Origin: Paenibacillus validus NBRC 15382
Lineage (GTDB): Bacteria > Bacillota > Bacilli > Paenibacillales > NBRC-103111
DNA length: 64,000 nucleotides
Assembly (NCBI RefSeq): GCF_004000985.1
Contig: NZ_BIMH01000011.1
Coordinates: forward strand, 1 to 64,000
Direction of reading: 5' to 3'
The notes under the pieces are model-generated. The model searched no databases and had not been told where the DNA came from. It saw only the letters and a program-made list of their open reading frames with translations. This document shows positions 19,335 to 28,962 of this stretch, piece after piece. Within the stretch, counting starts at the first letter, position 1. Every line of letters begins with the position of its first letter. The translations under genes were made by a program, and so were the position numbers.

Positions 19335-20516
19335 ATGCAGGCAAGATTGTTGTTGGAAGACGGTACGTTGTTTACCGGCAAGGCGTTCGGAAGCACCGGC
19401 GACTCGGTGGGCGAGGTCGTTTTTAATACAGGTATCACAGGTTATCAGGAGGTTCTCTCGGACCCGTCTTACTGCGGGCAAATCGTCACGATGACGTATC
19501 CGCTGATCGGCAACTACGGCATTGCGCGCGACGATTTCGAATCGATCCGTCCGTTCATTCACGGCTTTGTCGTGCGCGAGCACGAGATCGTGCCGAGCAA
19601 CTGGAGAGCCGAGTATTCGCTGGACAACCTGTTGAAAGAATACGGCATTATCGGGATCAGCGGCATCGATACGCGGATGTTGACCCGCCGCATCCGCCAT
19701 CTTGGCGTCATGAAAGGCATCTTGACCACATCGGATAAGCGCGTCGAAGAGCTGCTCGAGCAGTTGAACGGGACGCCGCTCATGACGGACCAAGTGTCCC
19801 GCGTCTCGACGAAAAGCGTGTTTAGCGCGCCGGGGACGAAAGAGCGCGTCGTGCTTGTCGATTACGGTTCCAAAAGCGGCATTCTGCGCGACCTGACGAA
19901 GCGCGGTTGTGATGTGGTCGTCGTTCCGCAGGATGCGACGGCCGAGCAAATCCGCCGCCTCTCGCCGGACGGCATTCTGCTGTCCAACGGCCCCGGGGAT
20001 CCGAAAGACGTGCCGCATGCGGCGAAGATGATCGCCGAGCTGCTCGGCGAATTCCCGATCTTCGGCATCTGCCTCGGCCATCAATTGTTCGCCTTGGCGA
20101 GCGGAGCCGACACCGAGAAGCTGAAATTCGGTCATCGCGGAGGCAATCATCCGGTGAAAGAACTGAAATCCGGCCGCTGCTACATCACGTCCCAGAACCA
20201 TGGGTACACCGTTAAGGAAGAATCGATCGCCGGCACGGAGCTGGAAGTGACGCACATCAACAACAACGACCGTACGATCGAAGGCTTGCGCCATAAGAAA
20301 TACCCGGCTTTCTCCGTACAATATCATCCGGAGGCCGCACCGGGACCGTTCGATTCGAGCTATTTGTTCGACGAATTTCTGACCATGATCCGCGACCATC
20401 AAAAAAATACGCCGAAGATTTCGCGCCAAGCGCAACTCGCAGCGGCTTACGAACAGCAGGCGAACGGCGCCGCAGGATCCGTTTCGAAAGGGGAATTGAC
20501 CTATGCCAAAAAATAA
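19335..20516 (+). CDS. carA: Carbamoyl phosphate synthase small (glutaminase) subunit
   Basis: CarA hydrolyses glutamine and channels ammonia to CarB. The 393-residue protein has the N-terminal CPSase small domain ([33 protein letters not shown]) and a class I glutamine amidotransferase domain. The nucleophile cysteine lies in [13 protein letters not shown], and the His/Glu partners in [15 protein letters not shown] precedes ATG 19335. It overlaps carB by 14 bases. Being within the pyr operon, this is the pyrimidine-type enzyme (pyrAA); an arginine-specific copy may exist elsewhere. Confidence 0.98.
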   Translation: MQARLLLEDGTLFTGKAFGSTGDSVGEVVFNTGITGYQEVLSDPSYCGQIVTMTYPLIGNYGIARDDFESIRPFIHGFVVREHEIVPSNWRAEYSLDNLLKEYGIIGISGIDTRMLTRRIRHLGVMKGILTTSDKRVEELLEQLNGTPLMTDQVSRVSTKSVFSAPGTKERVVLVDYGSKSGILRDLTKRGCDVVVVPQDATAEQIRRLSPDGILLSNGPGDPKDVPHAAKMIAELLGEFPIFGICLGHQLFALASGADTEKLKFGHRGGNHPVKELKSGRCYITSQNHGYTVKEESIAGTELEVTHINNNDRTIEGLRHKKYPAFSVQYHPEAAPGPFDSSYLFDEFLTMIRDHQKNTPKISRQAQLAAAYEQQANGAAGSVSKGELTYAKK

Positions 20517-23500
20517 TACACTTAAAAAGATTCTCGTTATCGGTTCGGGTCCGATCGTCATCGGCCAAGCGGCGGAATTTGACTACGCCGGGACGCAAGC
20601 TTGCCAAGCTTTGAAAGAAGAAGGCTACGAGGTCGTTCTGATCAACAGCAACCCGGCTACGATCATGACCGACACGAACATGGCTGATAAAGTATATATC
20701 GAGCCGATCACCCTGGATTTCGTCACGCAAATTATTCGTCAAGAACGTCCGGACGGCTTGCTGCCGACGCTCGGCGGTCAAACTGGCCTGAATATGGCCG
20801 TGGAGCTCGCTCGCGCGGGTGTGCTCGAACGCGAGAACGTGAAGCTGCTCGGTACGCAGCTGACCGCGATCGAGAAGGCGGAAGACCGCGACTTGTTCCG
20901 CGATCTGATGCGCGAATTGGAGCAGCCGGTGCCGGACAGCACGATCGTGACGACGGTGCAGGAAGCGGTTGATTTTGCGAATGAGATCGGTTATCCGATC
21001 ATCGTGCGTCCGGCCTATACGCTGGGCGGAACGGGCGGCGGGATTTGCGCGAACGAAGAAGAGCTGCTCGAAACGGTCGCATCCGGGATTCGTTACAGCC
21101 CGATTAACCAATGCTTGATCGAGAAAAGCATTGCCGGCATGAAGGAAGTTGAGTACGAGGTCATGCGCGATGCGAACGATAACTGTATCGTCGTCTGCAA
21201 CATGGAGAACTTCGATCCTGTAGGCGTCCACACGGGCGATTCGATCGTCGTCGCTCCGAGCCAGACGCTGTCCGACCGCGAGTACCAAATGTTGCGTTCG
21301 GCCTCCTTAAAAATTATTCGCGCGTTGAATATCGAGGGCGGCTGCAACGTTCAGTTCGCGCTTGATCCGCACAGCTTCCAATACTACGTGATCGAGGTTA
21401 ACCCTCGGGTGAGCCGTTCTTCCGCGCTGGCGTCCAAGGCTACAGGGTACCCGATCGCCAAAATGGCTGCAAAAATCGCGATCGGCTACACGCTTGACGA
21501 AATCGTCAACCCGGTCACGGGTCAAACATACGCCTGCTTCGAGCCGACGCTCGACTACATCGTGTCGAAAATTCCGCGCTGGCCGTTCGATAAATTCACC
21601 TCGGCCAACCGGAAGCTCGGGACACAAATGAAGGCGACCGGCGAAGTCATGGCGATCGGCCGTACGTTCGAGGAATCGATCCATAAAGCGATCCGTTCGC
21701 TTGAAATCGGCGTCCACCGTCTGTTCTTGAAAGAAACCGATTTGCTGGACCAAGCGACGCTGGAGCAGCGTCTGGTGAAGCCGGACGACGAGCGGATGTT
21801 CCTGATCGCCGAAGCTTTGCGCCGCGGCTACACGGTGCAGCAGCTGCAGGACTTGACGAAGGTGGACTGGTGGTTCCTGCACAAGCTCGAGGGCATGATT
21901 AAATTCGAAGCCGAGCTCCAGCAGCCGGAACTGACGCCGGAATTGTTATATGAAGCGAAGCGCAAAGGGTTTACGGACCGCGCTATCGCCGAAATTCGCC
22001 AGTCGGCCGACAAAGGGCTGAACATGACGAAAGAAGCGGACGTTCGCGCTTACCGCCTCGGCCTGAACCTGAAGCCGGTGTACAAAATGGTCGACACGTG
22101 CGCAGCCGAATTCGAAGCTTCGACGCCTTACTATTACTCGACCTACGAAACCGAAGATGAAGTGAAGGAGACGACGAAACAGAAGGTCGTCGTGCTCGGC
22201 TCCGGTCCGATCCGGATCGGACAAGGCATCGAGTTCGATTACTCGACCGTTCATGCGGTGTGGGCGATTCAGGCCGCCGGTTACGAAGCGGTCATCATCA
22301 ACAACAACCCGGAAACCGTGTCGACGGACTTCAATACGTCCGACCGTCTGTACTTCGAGCCGTTGTTCTTCGAGGACGTCATGAACGTCATCGAGCGTGA
22401 GCAGCCGATCGGCGTCATCGTGCAGTTCGGCGGCCAAACGGCGATCAACCTGGCGGCACCGCTGTCCCAAGCCGGCGTACGCATTCTCGGTACGGATCTG
22501 GAGAACATCGATGCGGCCGAAGACCGCAAGAAGTTCGAAGCGCTGCTGCGCTCGCTCGATATCGCTCAGCCGCCGGGCGGCACCGTCACTTCGGTCGACC
22601 AAGCCGTTGGCATGGCTTCGAAGTTCGGTTATCCGGTGCTCGTGCGCCCGTCCTACGTATTGGGCGGCCGGGCGATGGAAATCGTCTACTCCGACGAAGA
22701 GCTGCTCAGCTACATGGAATACGCAGTGAAAATCAATCCGGAGCATCCGGTCCTGATCGACCGTTACATGCTCGGCAAAGAAGTTGAAGTCGACGCCATT
22801 TGCGACAAAGAAACCGTATTGATTCCGGGCATTATGGAACATATCGAGCGGGCGGGCGTTCACTCCGGCGACTCGATCGCGGTGTATCCGACGCAAACCG
22901 TATCGGAAGAGCTGAAGCAAAAAATTATCGACATCACGACGAAAATCGCCCGCGGCTTGCAAGTGGTCGGCCTCGTCAACATCCAGTTCGTCATTTATCA
23001 AGACGAAGTGTACGTGATCGAAGTCAATCCGCGTTCTTCCCGGACGGTTCCGTTCTTGAGCAAAGTCACGAAAATCCCGATGGCTAACGTGGCGACACGC
23101 GTCATCATGGGTGAGACGCTTGCGGATATGGGTTATGAGAACGGCTTGTGGCCGGAAGACAACTACGTTTCCGTTAAAGTGCCGGTGTTCTCCTTCGCCA
23201 AGCTGCGCCGCGTCGACACGACGCTCGGACCGGAGATGAAATCGACGGGCGAAGTCATGGGCCGCGATAAAACGTTCGCGAAGGCGCTCTACAAAGGCTT
23301 GATCGGCTCCGGCATGAAAGTGCCGCCGACCGGCGCCATCATCGCGACGATTGCGGACAAAGACAAGGCGGAAGCGACGGAAATTTTCCGCGGCTTCGAC
23401 CGGTTGGGCTACCGCATCGTAGCGACAGGCGGTACGGCGGCGGCGCTTGAAAAAGCCGGGCTGAACGTAACCCGCGTCAACAAGCTGAGCGAAGGCTCGC

Positions 23501-23718
23501 CGAACATTCTGGATCTGATTCGCAACGGCGAAGCGCATTTCGTCGTCAACACGCTCACTAAAGGCAAAATGCCGGAGCGCGACGGCTTCCGGATTCGCCG
23601 CGAAGCGGTCGAGAACGGCGTCGTGTGCATGACCTCGCTCGATACCGTCAGCGCGCTGCTGCACGTGCTGGAATCGATTTACTTCCAATCGACGCCGATG
23701 CCTGCGCATCAAGCGTAA
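20503..23718 (+). CDS. carB: Carbamoyl phosphate synthase large subunit
   Basis: CarB makes carbamoyl phosphate from bicarbonate, ammonia and two ATP. The 1071-residue protein contains two homologous ATP-grasp halves ([20 protein letters not shown] near residue 15, [16 protein letters not shown] near 567), each with glycine-rich loops and GGQTG/GGQTA motifs. A C-terminal MGS-like allosteric domain covers about residues 935-1071 ([14 protein letters not shown]). The full length is intact. ATG 20503 follows AAAGGGG inside the end of carA. A strong inverted repeat without a T tract follows. Confidence 0.98.
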   Translation: MPKNNTLKKILVIGSGPIVIGQAAEFDYAGTQACQALKEEGYEVVLINSNPATIMTDTNMADKVYIEPITLDFVTQIIRQERPDGLLPTLGGQTGLNMAVELARAGVLERENVKLLGTQLTAIEKAEDRDLFRDLMRELEQPVPDSTIVTTVQEAVDFANEIGYPIIVRPAYTLGGTGGGICANEEELLETVASGIRYSPINQCLIEKSIAGMKEVEYEVMRDANDNCIVVCNMENFDPVGVHTGDSIVVAPSQTLSDREYQMLRSASLKIIRALNIEGGCNVQFALDPHSFQYYVIEVNPRVSRSSALASKATGYPIAKMAAKIAIGYTLDEIVNPVTGQTYACFEPTLDYIVSKIPRWPFDKFTSANRKLGTQMKATGEVMAIGRTFEESIHKAIRSLEIGVHRLFLKETDLLDQATLEQRLVKPDDERMFLIAEALRRGYTVQQLQDLTKVDWWFLHKLEGMIKFEAELQQPELTPELLYEAKRKGFTDRAIAEIRQSADKGLNMTKEADVRAYRLGLNLKPVYKMVDTCAAEFEASTPYYYSTYETEDEVKETTKQKVVVLGSGPIRIGQGIEFDYSTVHAVWAIQAAGYEAVIINNNPETVSTDFNTSDRLYFEPLFFEDVMNVIEREQPIGVIVQFGGQTAINLAAPLSQAGVRILGTDLENIDAAEDRKKFEALLRSLDIAQPPGGTVTSVDQAVGMASKFGYPVLVRPSYVLGGRAMEIVYSDEELLSYMEYAVKINPEHPVLIDRYMLGKEVEVDAICDKETVLIPGIMEHIERAGVHSGDSIAVYPTQTVSEELKQKIIDITTKIARGLQVVGLVNIQFVIYQDEVYVIEVNPRSSRTVPFLSKVTKIPMANVATRVIMGETLADMGYENGLWPEDNYVSVKVPVFSFAKLRRVDTTLGPEMKSTGEVMGRDKTFAKALYKGLIGSGMKVPPTGAIIATIADKDKAEATEIFRGFDRLGYRIVATGGTAAALEKAGLNVTRVNKLSEGSPNILDLIRNGEAHFVVNTLTKGKMPERDGFRIRREAVENGVVCMTSLDTVSALLHVLESIYFQSTPMPAHQA

Positions 23719-23737
23719 CTATAAGCAGCAAACCCGA

Positions 23738-23781
23738 ATTAGCACAGTGTCTCCGGCTTGACTGCGGAGCGCTGTGCTAAT
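23738..23781 (+). repeat. Strong intra-operon hairpin between carB and pyrF
   Basis: ATTAGCACAG at 23738-23747 pairs exactly with CTGTGCTAAT at 23772-23781, and an inner CTCCG pairs with CGGAG around a nine-base loop. There is no T run after it (TCCCTTG), so a simple terminator is unlikely. It may be an RNA-processing or stability element that sets different levels for pyrF-pyrE. It occupies the place where pyrK and pyrD occur in B. subtilis. Confidence 0.75.
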
Positions 23782-23828
23782 CCCTTGATGGGGCCCGAAT
23801 GAGAAGGAAACGAGAAGGAGACGGACGA

Positions 23829-24569
23829 ATGACAAAGAACGGCAGGTTGGCGGCGGAACGCATCATGGTAGCCTTGGACTACGCTTGCGAGGAGCAGGCG
23901 GAGACGCTTGTGAAGTCGCTCGAAGGCATTCCTTGTTACATGAAGGTGGGAATGCAGCTTTTCTACAGCGCAGGTTCCGCGTTCGTAGCGAGGCTGAAGG
24001 ACAAGGGCTACAACGTTTTCCTGGATTTGAAGATGCACGATATCCCGAATACGGTTAAGGGCGGGGCCGAGAGCATCACGCGGCTCGGCGTGGACATGTT
24101 CAACGTGCATGCCGCGGGCGGAGTCCGGATGATGGAAGCGGCTCGGGAAGGCGTCGATAAAGCTGTGACCGGAGCGGGACAAGGCAGCAAGCCGCTGCTT
24201 ATCGCCGTGACCCAATTGACAAGCACGAACCAGGCGACGCTGAACGACGAGATCGGTATTGCCGGCAGCGTGGAGGATGCGGTCATCCGGTATGCGAAGC
24301 TGGCGCGGCTTGCGGGCATGGCCGGCGTCGTCGCTTCGCCGCATGAAGTCGCGGGCATCAAAGAGGCATGCGGCACCGGCTTTGTCACCGTGACGCCGGG
24401 CATTCGTCCGGCGGGGGCCGACATCGGCGATCAATCGCGCGTCATGACGCCGCCTGAGGCGTTTGCGCAAGGCACCGATTATGTCGTCATCGGGCGTCCC
24501 ATCACGACTGCGCCGGACCCGAGAGCGGCGCTGGAAGCGATTATCGCTTCCGTCGAAACGGGCAGCTAA
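23829..24569 (+). CDS. pyrF: Orotidine 5'-phosphate decarboxylase
   Basis: PyrF decarboxylates OMP to UMP. The 246-residue product is a TIM barrel with the catalytic Asp-Lys-X-X-Asp motif in FLDLKMHDIPNTV and the phosphate-binding end VTPGIRPAGADIGDQSRV and GRPIT. I take ATG 23829 after GAAGGAGACGGACGA; a start at 23799 would add ten basic residues without support. It is sixth in the pyr operon, 110 bases after carB. Confidence 0.97.
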   Translation: MTKNGRLAAERIMVALDYACEEQAETLVKSLEGIPCYMKVGMQLFYSAGSAFVARLKDKGYNVFLDLKMHDIPNTVKGGAESITRLGVDMFNVHAAGGVRMMEAAREGVDKAVTGAGQGSKPLLIAVTQLTSTNQATLNDEIGIAGSVEDAVIRYAKLARLAGMAGVVASPHEVAGIKEACGTGFVTVTPGIRPAGADIGDQSRVMTPPEAFAQGTDYVVIGRPITTAPDPRAALEAIIASVETGS

Positions 24570-24654
24570 GCTGGAGCTGGCATGTAACCAGCCTGTAACT
24601 GGAATGGAGCACGAGCTTTTCAACCGATAATCCCCATAAAAGGAGCATACCCTA

Positions 24655-25311
24655 ATGAGCGCCACAACGATTCGTACCAACCCGCAGCTTGCGGAACAAA
24701 TCGCAGCCGATTTGCTGTCCATCGGCGCGGTCGCCCTGCGGCCGCAGCAGCCTTTTACCTGGACGTCGGGCTTGAAATCACCGATTTATTGCGACAACCG
24801 GCTGACCATCTCGTACCCGGAAGTCCGCGAACGGATCGCGGAAGGGTTCGTTTCGATCATCCGCGAATATTTTCCGGATGCCGAAGTGATTGCCGGAGCG
24901 GCGACGGGCGGTATTCCGCACGCGGCTTGGGTCGCGCAGAAACTTGGCCTGCCTATGGTATACGTACGCGATAAAGCGAAAGGCCACGGCAAAGAAAACC
25001 TGATCGAAGGCACGATCCGCCCGGGGCAGAAGACCGTCGTCATCGAGGATCTGATTTCCACCGGAGGCAGCTCGCTGAAGGTTGCGCTTGCCGTGAACGA
25101 AGCGGGTGCCGCTGCGCTTGGCGTACTGGGCATCTTCTCGTACCAGTTCGATAAGGCGAAAGAAGCGTTCGACGGCGCAGGCGTCCCGTTCGAGACGTTG
25201 ACCAACTACACCACGCTGCTGCAGGTTGCCCTTGCGAAGGGCAGCATCCAGGAGCAGGATTTGGCTGCGCTGCAGGCATGGCGTGCGAACCCGAGCGAAT
25301 ACGGGAAATAA
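24655..25311 (+). CDS. pyrE: Orotate phosphoribosyltransferase
   Basis: PyrE attaches orotate to PRPP to form OMP. The 218-residue protein has [14 protein letters not shown], the flexible loop [11 protein letters not shown] and the PRPP-binding motif [20 protein letters not shown] precedes ATG 24655. It is the last gene of the pyr operon and is followed by a terminator shared with the convergent mtnB. Confidence 0.97.
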   Translation: MSATTIRTNPQLAEQIAADLLSIGAVALRPQQPFTWTSGLKSPIYCDNRLTISYPEVRERIAEGFVSIIREYFPDAEVIAGAATGGIPHAAWVAQKLGLPMVYVRDKAKGHGKENLIEGTIRPGQKTVVIEDLISTGGSSLKVALAVNEAGAAALGVLGIFSYQFDKAKEAFDGAGVPFETLTNYTTLLQVALAKGSIQEQDLAALQAWRANPSEYGK

Positions 25312-25359
25312 GTCGAGCAAGGCTTTTAGTTCCGATCGATTTGGAAGGTCAATATATGG

Positions 25360-25396
25360 AGAAAGCCCTCCGTCACCTTGTGACAGAGGGCTTTCT
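25360..25396. terminator. Bidirectional terminator between pyrE and mtnB
   Basis: AGAAAGCCCTC at 25360-25370 pairs with GAGGGCTTTCT at 25386-25396, with an inner TCAC/GTGA pairing. It lies between the convergent pyr and pro-mtn operons. Confidence 0.85.
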
Positions 25397-25471
25397 AATG
25401 TTACGGCCCAGCATGGGCGTCGTCTCTACGATGTAAGGTAAGTCCGCAACACGGGCCGGCAAGCGCCCTGC

Positions 25472-26116
25472 TTATTTCTTCAATACAGCAAGCCTATAGG
25501 CGTATTCGAACAAAAACTCGAATGCCTCCAGATGGCGCTTCGCCTCGAATGCATTGGCGCCCCAGGCGCAAATGCCGTGTTTGCGAATGAGGATGCCGGG
25601 AATGCGCGGGAGAATCGATCGTTCCACGAGCTCGGCGATACGCGGAATGTCCGCATAGTTGGGCACAATCGGAATCTCAATCTGCGCTTCCTCGTCCCAG
25701 ATGTTGAACGCCTTGATGAGCTCGACGCCGTCGATCGGCACGCTGCCGCGTTCGGCGTACCACTCCGAGATCACATTGTTGAATACCGTATGCACATGGA
25801 AAATGGCGCCTGCTCCGGTTGCCCGATAAATCTCGCAGTGGATCAGCGTTTCCGCCGACGGCTTCAAGCTCGTCGCTTCGATCGCTTTCCCGTTCTGGTC
25901 GACGAGCAGGAAGTCGGACGGGGTATTGACCGATTTGTCCTTGCCGCTCGCCGTCACGGCGAAAGCGAACTGCTCGGGGGCGAACCCGCCCACGCGGATC
26001 GACAGGTTGCCGCTTGTCCCCGGGAACCATCCCCGTGAGGACAGCAAGGTTTTGATTTCCCGCAGCTCGGCGAACGCCTGCTGTTTCTCTTCTAGCGTAA
26101 TGGTGCTGAAGCTCAC
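25472..26116 (-). CDS. mtnB: Methylthioribulose-1-phosphate dehydratase
   Basis: MtnB dehydrates 5-methylthioribulose-1-phosphate in the methionine salvage pathway. The 214-residue protein is a class II aldolase-type zinc enzyme with the motifs GTSGNLSIR, VTASGKDKS, SAETLIHCEIYRATGA and the metal histidines in FHVHT (His107, His109). The GTG start overlaps the mtnX stop codon, so the two are probably translationally coupled. Fuculose aldolases look similar, but the mtnW-mtnX context settles the role. Confidence 0.95.
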   Translation of the reverse strand: MSFSTITLEEKQQAFAELREIKTLLSSRGWFPGTSGNLSIRVGGFAPEQFAFAVTASGKDKSVNTPSDFLLVDQNGKAIEATSLKPSAETLIHCEIYRATGAGAIFHVHTVFNNVISEWYAERGSVPIDGVELIKAFNIWDEEAQIEIPIVPNYADIPRIAELVERSILPRIPGILIRKHGICAWGANAFEAKRHLEAFEFLFEYAYRLAVLKK

Positions 26117-26775
26117 CTTACGTTCAACTCCTCTATATGCTGGATCACATCATAAAAGTTTTCGAACGGCTTATAATTCAAGCCGAGTTCCTTGCACAAA
26201 TCGATGAGGTGCGCGCGCGCATAAACCGTATCCACAAGCTTGGCCCCCTCGAAGTCGGTCACGCTGTCGCCGATCAGGATACGTTCGTATTCATCTGCGG
26301 GATAGGCGCGAATGATCGTCGTTTTGCACATCCCGCAATCGTTATGACAATGCTCGTCGCACGCGTGCGGCCACAAGATACGGAAATGCGAGCCGCTGAA
26401 ATCGCTGGCGTTGCAGTATATATTGTCGCTCGGAATCGGGAACGCCGACAGTACGGGATACACGAAGAAGTCGATTCCCCCGCTGGTGACGAGAAACGTA
26501 ATGCCTTCACGCTTGCAATAGTCGAGCAGCTCGGCGAACCCCGCACGAATCGTCACATTGCGGATCGCAAAGTCGATCACTTCCTCCTTGCGGGAGGTGG
26601 GAAGGAGGGCGAACATGCGTCCGACCCCTTCGCGAATCGTGATTTCTTTGTTAATCACCTGATCCACAAGCTTATCCCAGCCTTCCGGCTGAAAATGCTT
26701 CATAATGGCAACGATGTTGTCGTTGACGGTAATCGTGCCGTCGAAATCGCAAAAAATAACGCGCCGCTTGCTCAT
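26113..26775 (-). CDS. mtnX: 2-hydroxy-3-keto-5-methylthiopentenyl-1-phosphate phosphatase
   Basis: MtnX dephosphorylates the enol intermediate that MtnW produces. The 220-residue protein is a HAD hydrolase with the nucleophile motif FCDFDGTIT (Asp10, Asp12), the second motif VTSGGIDFF and the acidic motif IGDSVTDFEGAK. A cluster of Cys and His (HACDEHCHNDCGMCK) lies in the C-terminal half, and I read it as a metal or structural site. It overlaps mtnW and mtnB by four bases on either side. MtnW plus MtnX is the two-protein alternative to a single MtnC enzyme. Confidence 0.95.
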   Translation of the reverse strand: MSKRRVIFCDFDGTITVNDNIVAIMKHFQPEGWDKLVDQVINKEITIREGVGRMFALLPTSRKEEVIDFAIRNVTIRAGFAELLDYCKREGITFLVTSGGIDFFVYPVLSAFPIPSDNIYCNASDFSGSHFRILWPHACDEHCHNDCGMCKTTIIRAYPADEYERILIGDSVTDFEGAKLVDTVYARAHLIDLCKELGLNYKPFENFYDVIQHIEELNVR

Positions 26776-28052
26776 TCTTTAATCCCCCAAGCTTGAATTG
26801 CCGCCTGCAGTTCCGGGTGGGTTTCCGCATACGTTCTTAGCGGAATGCCGCTCAAGCAGCCGTCGATCGCTTGACGGAACGCGCGTCCTCCGGCCGCTGC
26901 GCCCATCGGGTGACCATGGACGCCGCCGCCGGCGTTCACCACGACGTCGTGTCCGAAGTCGCGCAAGATCCACGGCACAAGTCCCGGATGAATGCCGGCG
27001 GACGGCACCGGGAAGCTGGTCCGCAGCGACAGCTGGTCCGCAGCGCCGCCGCCCGTCACATAGCCGGACGCTTCGGTTGTTAGGAGAGCATCCTTGATGG
27101 CCATGTTTTCCTCCAGCGGCATGACGACCGATCCGTACGGGGAAGGGAACAGAACAAGATCCGCGCCGGCCAGGCGCATCAGCTTGCCGAGCAGGACGTT
27201 AGCCGAAATGCCGTGGTACGCCGAGGGGTAGAAGGCGCCGGCGAGCGCCGGGTGCGCCATAATCGGCACGTTCACGTCGGGATGACGGCTCAGCTCGGCA
27301 AGCGCGTCGAATCCGTAGGCCAGCACGTTAAACAGCAGCGCATTGGCGCCGGCTCCGATGGCGCGCCTGGCTTGCTCAACCAAACCGAACGTCGGACCTG
27401 TCAGGTTAGCGGCATACAGCAGCTTTTGACCCGTTTCGCGTCCGGCCTGCTCCGCTGCCTCCATGCACGCCTCAACGCGTCGTTCGATCGGCGTCAGCGG
27501 GTTCTCGAACAAGATCTCATCGTCCTTGATCAAATCGACGCCGCCAAGAGCCTGTTGGTAGAACTGCTCGCGCAGCGCCGGCAAATCGTGGCCGATTACC
27601 GATTTGAAGATGCTCATCAGCAGCGGTCTGTCTTGCACGCCGAGCAGGTCGCGTACGCCCTGCAGACCGAAACGAGGACCCGGGAAGGCGTCCAGGAACG
27701 AAGGCGAGAAGGTGAGATCGGTCAATTTAATACGGCCGTCCATCGACAGCTTGCCGAATACGGTGACCAGCAGCGCCGGAATGTCGCGGCTGAAGTTGAC
27801 GTCCGGATAGGCGATCCGAATGTCGGCGTACCGTTCGCCGAGCGATTCGCCGGCAGCGGGTTCATGGACGTCGACGGAGACGACCCGGCCGAGGTGTTTC
27901 TCCATCTCGGCCTTCCGCGCTTCGGGCAAATCCGTCCAGCTGCCGACGGTCAGACCGACGGCGATACCGGTTGCTTTCTTATGAAAATCCGCTTTCTCGT
28001 CATAACAGCGGTATGTCGCTATGCAATAAGAAGCTGGCAAGGGCAAACTCAC
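26772..28052 (-). CDS. mtnW: 2,3-diketo-5-methylthiopentyl-1-phosphate enolase (RuBisCO-like protein)
   Basis: MtnW is a form IV RuBisCO-like protein that enolises 2,3-diketo-5-methylthiopentyl-1-phosphate; it does not fix CO2. The 426-residue product has a RuBisCO large-chain fold with GGVDLIKDDE, in which Lys176 is the expected carbamylated lysine and Asp178/Glu179 are the magnesium ligands. The phosphate-binding GGGVHGHP motif is near the C-terminus. The start is GTG 28052 behind AAAGGAGGTGGATTATC. Only 15 bases separate it from proC, so it is most likely transcribed with the proline genes. Confidence 0.96.
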   Translation of the reverse strand: MSLPLPASYCIATYRCYDEKADFHKKATGIAVGLTVGSWTDLPEARKAEMEKHLGRVVSVDVHEPAAGESLGERYADIRIAYPDVNFSRDIPALLVTVFGKLSMDGRIKLTDLTFSPSFLDAFPGPRFGLQGVRDLLGVQDRPLLMSIFKSVIGHDLPALREQFYQQALGGVDLIKDDEILFENPLTPIERRVEACMEAAEQAGRETGQKLLYAANLTGPTFGLVEQARRAIGAGANALLFNVLAYGFDALAELSRHPDVNVPIMAHPALAGAFYPSAYHGISANVLLGKLMRLAGADLVLFPSPYGSVVMPLEENMAIKDALLTTEASGYVTGGGAADQLSLRTSFPVPSAGIHPGLVPWILRDFGHDVVVNAGGGVHGHPMGAAAGGRAFRQAIDGCLSGIPLRTYAETHPELQAAIQAWGIKE

Positions 28053-28067
28053 GATAATCCACCTCCT

Positions 28068-28937
28068 TTATTTGTTTTGGGACGTAACGGAATCGCTGAT
28101 GGCGGCTCCGATTTCGGAAGCGCGCTCAGCCGAGCGAAGCACGGCTTGCGTGACCGTCTCGCTGAAGCCGCGACCGGCCATCAGCTCGAGCGCGGCTTGT
28201 GTCGTGCCGTTCGGCGACGTTACTTTGCGGCGCAGCTCGGCCGGCTCCTCGCCGGTCGTCTCAACCATGCGGGCGGCGCCAAGTACGGTTTGCACGGTCA
28301 GCCGCCGCGCTTCCTCGCGGTTGAGGCCGCCTTGGACGCCCCCCTCAATCATCGCTTCCATCATGAAATAGATGTAAGCGGGGCCGCTTCCCGACAGGCC
28401 TGTGACCGTATCGAGCAGCGGCTCGTCGACGATGCTGACGATGCCGGTCGACCGAAACATGTCGGTCGCGATTTGCCGCTGTTCGGCGTTGACGGCTGCG
28501 GAGAAGCTGATACCGGTTGCGCCGAGACCGATCGTGCTGGACGTGTTGGGCATCGTGCGCACAACCGGCATGCGCGGGTTCTCCAGCAGCCCGGATATCG
28601 TTTCAATGGATAGCCCGGCAATGACGGAGACGAGCAGCTGGCGCTCGTTCAACAGCCCGCGGAGAAGCCGCACGCCCTCTGCGGCATCCTTCGGCTTAAA
28701 GGCGATGACGACGACGTCCGCTTGGCGGATCGCCTGTTCTTTGGCGGCTTCGTCTTGCGTGTAACGAATGCCGTATGTCTGCTGAAGCTCCTGCAATCGA
28801 GCCGCATTCGAGCGGTTCGCGACGAAGATGCGCTCGCCTTGGACGCCCCCCTTGTCGATCAGGCCGCGAATGACGGCTTCGGCCATCGAGCCTGCGCCGA
28901 TAAAGGCGATATTTATTGAAGCTAAAGTGTTGGACAC
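28068..28937 (-). CDS. proC: Pyrroline-5-carboxylate reductase
   Basis: ProC reduces pyrroline-5-carboxylate to proline with NAD(P)H. I start at GTG 28937 behind AAAGGAGTCCTTCAAC, giving 289 residues. The longer reading overlaps proA and adds 19 unrelated residues. The Rossmann motif IAFIGAGSMAEAVIRGL is at residues 9-25. VRTMPNTSSTIGLGATG and GLSGSGPAYIYFMMEAM are family signatures, as is TVLGAARM near the C-terminus. It is the third gene of the proB-proA-proC unit, 25 bases after proA. Confidence 0.96.
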   Translation of the reverse strand: MSNTLASINIAFIGAGSMAEAVIRGLIDKGGVQGERIFVANRSNAARLQELQQTYGIRYTQDEAAKEQAIRQADVVVIAFKPKDAAEGVRLLRGLLNERQLLVSVIAGLSIETISGLLENPRMPVVRTMPNTSSTIGLGATGISFSAAVNAEQRQIATDMFRSTGIVSIVDEPLLDTVTGLSGSGPAYIYFMMEAMIEGGVQGGLNREEARRLTVQTVLGAARMVETTGEEPAELRRKVTSPNGTTQAALELMAGRGFSETVTQAVLRSAERASEIGAAISDSVTSQNK

Positions 28938-28962
28938 GTTGAAGGACTCCTTTATATGTTCG

